From positions 26,495,967-26,559,966 of the forward strand of contig NC_062978.1 in the NCBI RefSeq assembly GCF_023078275.1: DNA of 64,000 nt. Reading direction: 5' to 3'. This document shows positions 51,601 through 54,600 of this stretch, one piece after another. This stretch comes from Leguminivora glycinivorella (Eukaryota; Arthropoda; Insecta; Lepidoptera; Tortricidae). How positions within the stretch are numbered: the first letter of the stretch is position 1; each line of letters opens with the position of its first letter. The position numbers were made by a program, and so were the translations under genes. A model generated the notes under the pieces. The model had not been told where the DNA came from. It did no database searches and saw nothing but the letters and a program-made list of their open reading frames with translations.

Positions 51601-54600
51601 GTAGCGAATTTTAGGATCGAGTGGACCAGCAGTGAATGCATACAAATAGCCCCTACTTCACTTAATTATATCACAGAACCATTCCACTTTGCTTTCAAAG
51701 ATTTATAATTGGTACAAAACCAACTATTATGGGCATAATATACAATTCTTAATATATACCAAAATATAAACATAAAAAATTAAAAATGTACTTTCATTAA
51801 AATTTATCATCAGTGCTTTTAACATTGCTTATCCTGACAATAACTTCCCAGGCAACCAAAAATAATAAAGGAGTTGGGTTCATTTTTATTGTTTATTGTA
51901 ATTTTACTTACAATACTCTTCTTTATAGGTAACGTTCCTTGTTCATTTCTAGGTCTCAGATCAGAATTATCTTATCAAAAAGTACTGGCCGTTTTTCGAG
52001 ACATGCGTCGCTATCCATACTTACTAATATTATAAATGGGAAAGTGTGTGTGTGTGTGTCTGTTTGTTTGTCCGTCTTTCACGGCAGAACGGAGCGACGA
52101 ATTGACGTGATTTTTAAGTGGAGATTGTTGAAGGGATGAAATTAAATGTTTATTGTCAGATTGTGAGTTAGGTACAATGGTCTTAGAGCTGTCAGGGTGG
52201 TATCATCACAATCACCGCGATGCGGCGCCGCGCGGATGAGGAGTGATGCCTGATGGAAAGCGGTCACCGTACGGTAACCTATGGACGCCTGCAACAAGGG
52301 GTGTCATATGCGTGTTGCAGACCCATTAGAAACTTGTACACTCCTTTTTGGAGAACCCCATACTGTAGTTCATCGGGAATAAGATAACGCTAGGAAGAAG
52401 AAGAAACTTACCCCTTCAATCAACGCGACGCCATAATCAAGCAGAGACTGGAACACCTCAGCAGCTCCCTTGGTCTTCAGAAACTCGTCAACATGGACCC
52501 TGGCTATCTTCTCGGCCACTGATCCTCCATGCCAGAGGACAGGCTTTAGTCTCTGCCCTTCTTTGTAGGTTTCATAGTTGAATTGAACTAGGAACTCCGC
52601 TTTGTAAGTGGACTTGTGGTTGTCGTCCCCTGAAATATAGGGAAATATTGAAGAGCACAGTTTTTTTATAGATTTAGGTACCTCACAGTTTTTTTTAGTG
52701 AAAATCTTATGATGTTGAATTATCTTTTGATGTTGGGGCGTCCCGAAATGGTACATATAACGTCTTCTAAGTAACTTACTTTAATACATTATTATGTAAA
52801 TGACATTTAAACCTATATAAAATTCAATTTCATTTCATATTTACGCATTTCTGCTTGTTTACAAATACACAAAACTATTACAATTTTCTTTTATGGGATA
52901 GGAGGCAAACGAGCAGACGGTCGCCTGATGGTAAGCGATCACCGCCGCCCATGAACACCCGAAACACCAGAGGTGTTGGAGGTGCGTTGCCGGCCTTTAA
53001 GATGGGTGTACGCTCGTTAAACTCGTTTATATGATAATAATCAAGTATCTATAGTATCGTGAAAACATGGAATGTGTAAATTCTGAATAATCAACAATAA
53101 TATAAAAATACGTATACATATACGAGTAGTTGCTTGTTTTTTTTTACTGCAATAAAAACATTTAAGTAATCATGACAATGGCACACCGACGCATTCTTAT
53201 TTTTTTAACAGGATATGAATTTGATCTTGATTACTTTTGAATCTGGTGAGTCAGCATTAAAAGTAACGTGTTTTGAATCTAATCTAATCATTAGTCTGCC
53301 GCGGTAGGTACGTATCTTACCTACATTTAGCACATGGTACCGTTTGTCCCTCATAGCAGTACCGGACCTGATGTAACTACTCGGGCCATTTTTTTTTCAA
53401 AGTTGTCCACCCCACTTTTTTTGTAACATGGCTATTTTTTACGCGATTCATACTCAGAATCTGATAGAAAAGAAAAATTTCTCAAGAATTCCATACATTT
53501 TTCATACCTTCCATTCCGTTATCTCCATACAAAATGTATGAAAAAATGGTACCGGAATAGGAAAAAAACCTTGGGACACTTTTTTTCTCCTATTAGCATT
53601 AAAAGAACTCGCGATTCTAAGTAGAAACAACATAGAAATTTCCGAATCCAAAAAAAGTGGGGTAGACAAGTTTGAAGAAATGGCCCACTTAAGGGTATGA
53701 TTGGGTCAATCTTAAGATCGACTTTTTTGTTGAAGATTTTTGTACAAATACAAGTATGACTGATACCGATCATATACGGCAAGCTTGTGTATGTGCGTGT
53801 TGTATCATTTAGTTTTATATTATGACCATCAACACACTAGCTGCGGATTGTGCTCAATCGTGAGGTGACGGGTCTCCGACGGGTTCAGTATCAGTGAAGG
53901 GCTAACGCCGTGTCTTGCGTGGGCGACGGTCGCGCGACCGTCGCCGTCGCGTCTCATCGTGTCGTCTACTTCCATATCGATAAGGTTTGTTTTCGTATGC
54001 GTCGCATCGCAAGCCACGGCGTAATACATGCCCGTACCCGCCGGTATAATAAACGATTAGAGGTACATAGCGTAGCGGTAGGTATTTGAATATTTGATAT
54101 TATGTTTTTTTATTTAAACTTTATTGCACAACCAAAGAAAAATATGCAAATGGCGGACTTAATGCCATATTATACCTATTTATATTTATATAATTGTATT
54201 ATACAACTGGGAAACAAATCGAATTATTTTGTTGATTTTTTTTTATTATTTTGTTCTTTTTTTCAAGTAGTCATACTACTATATATAAATTATAAATTGA
54301 AATAGATATCATACACGAAAGAAAAAATGACAAGGCCCACTGCCGCAGCCGCGGCGTGGCGGGCGGGTGGTCTAGTGGTAAAGACGTTAGCCGCGTAAGC
54401 TGAAGACCCGGGTTCGATGTTCGATTCCCGGCTCGGCCACCAGTGGGCCTTGTCGTTTTTTCTTTCGTGTATGATATCTATTTCAATTTATATTTTATTA
54501 TGTTGTGTGATCCAAATTTTCATATCCAGTTTTATAATCACAATACACAGCCGTATGATTTATATGGTCATAAAATATAACCGTCCAGGGAGTTCTCATT

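Larger units (their letters stand above)
41081..51708 (+). pseudogene. Mitochondrial-clan cytochrome P450 (CYP12/CYP333-like), nine exons, apparently disrupted
   Basis: P450s of this clan are haem monooxygenases of the mitochondrial inner membrane, fed by adrenodoxin; many insect members act on xenobiotics or hormones. Nine exons with GT-AG sites are recognisable: a Lys/Arg-containing leader, the IPGPLSLPIIGP segment, YGPIVRLDG, I-helix AGVDT, helix-K ExxR (KESLR), the PERW motif and the haem loop FGFGVRSCIG, then a normal C-terminus. About 468 codons are visible, against a usual 510-530. Defects: no exon for helix C (the usual WxxxR..NP..QP region) between exons 4 and 5; an 8-bp insertion at 50588-50595 that shifts exon 7; about 12 residues missing before PYLRACIKESLR. 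Splice sites and all other frames are intact. It could therefore be a young pseudogene, a null allele or an assembly fault. It lies antisense within the TMLHE-like intron. Confidence 0.82.
13174..52411 (-). other. 39.2 kb TMLHE-like intron hosting an antisense P450 and most mobile elements
   Basis: The flanking exons join in phase 0 and are adjacent in the family protein (LLDYGVALIEG then VEPNLEATEQV), so this is one intron. It contains nine P450 exons on the plus strand, at least six LINE insertions or remnants, two SINEs, about eight MITEs, a foldback satellite element and a hexanucleotide array. Confidence 0.8.
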
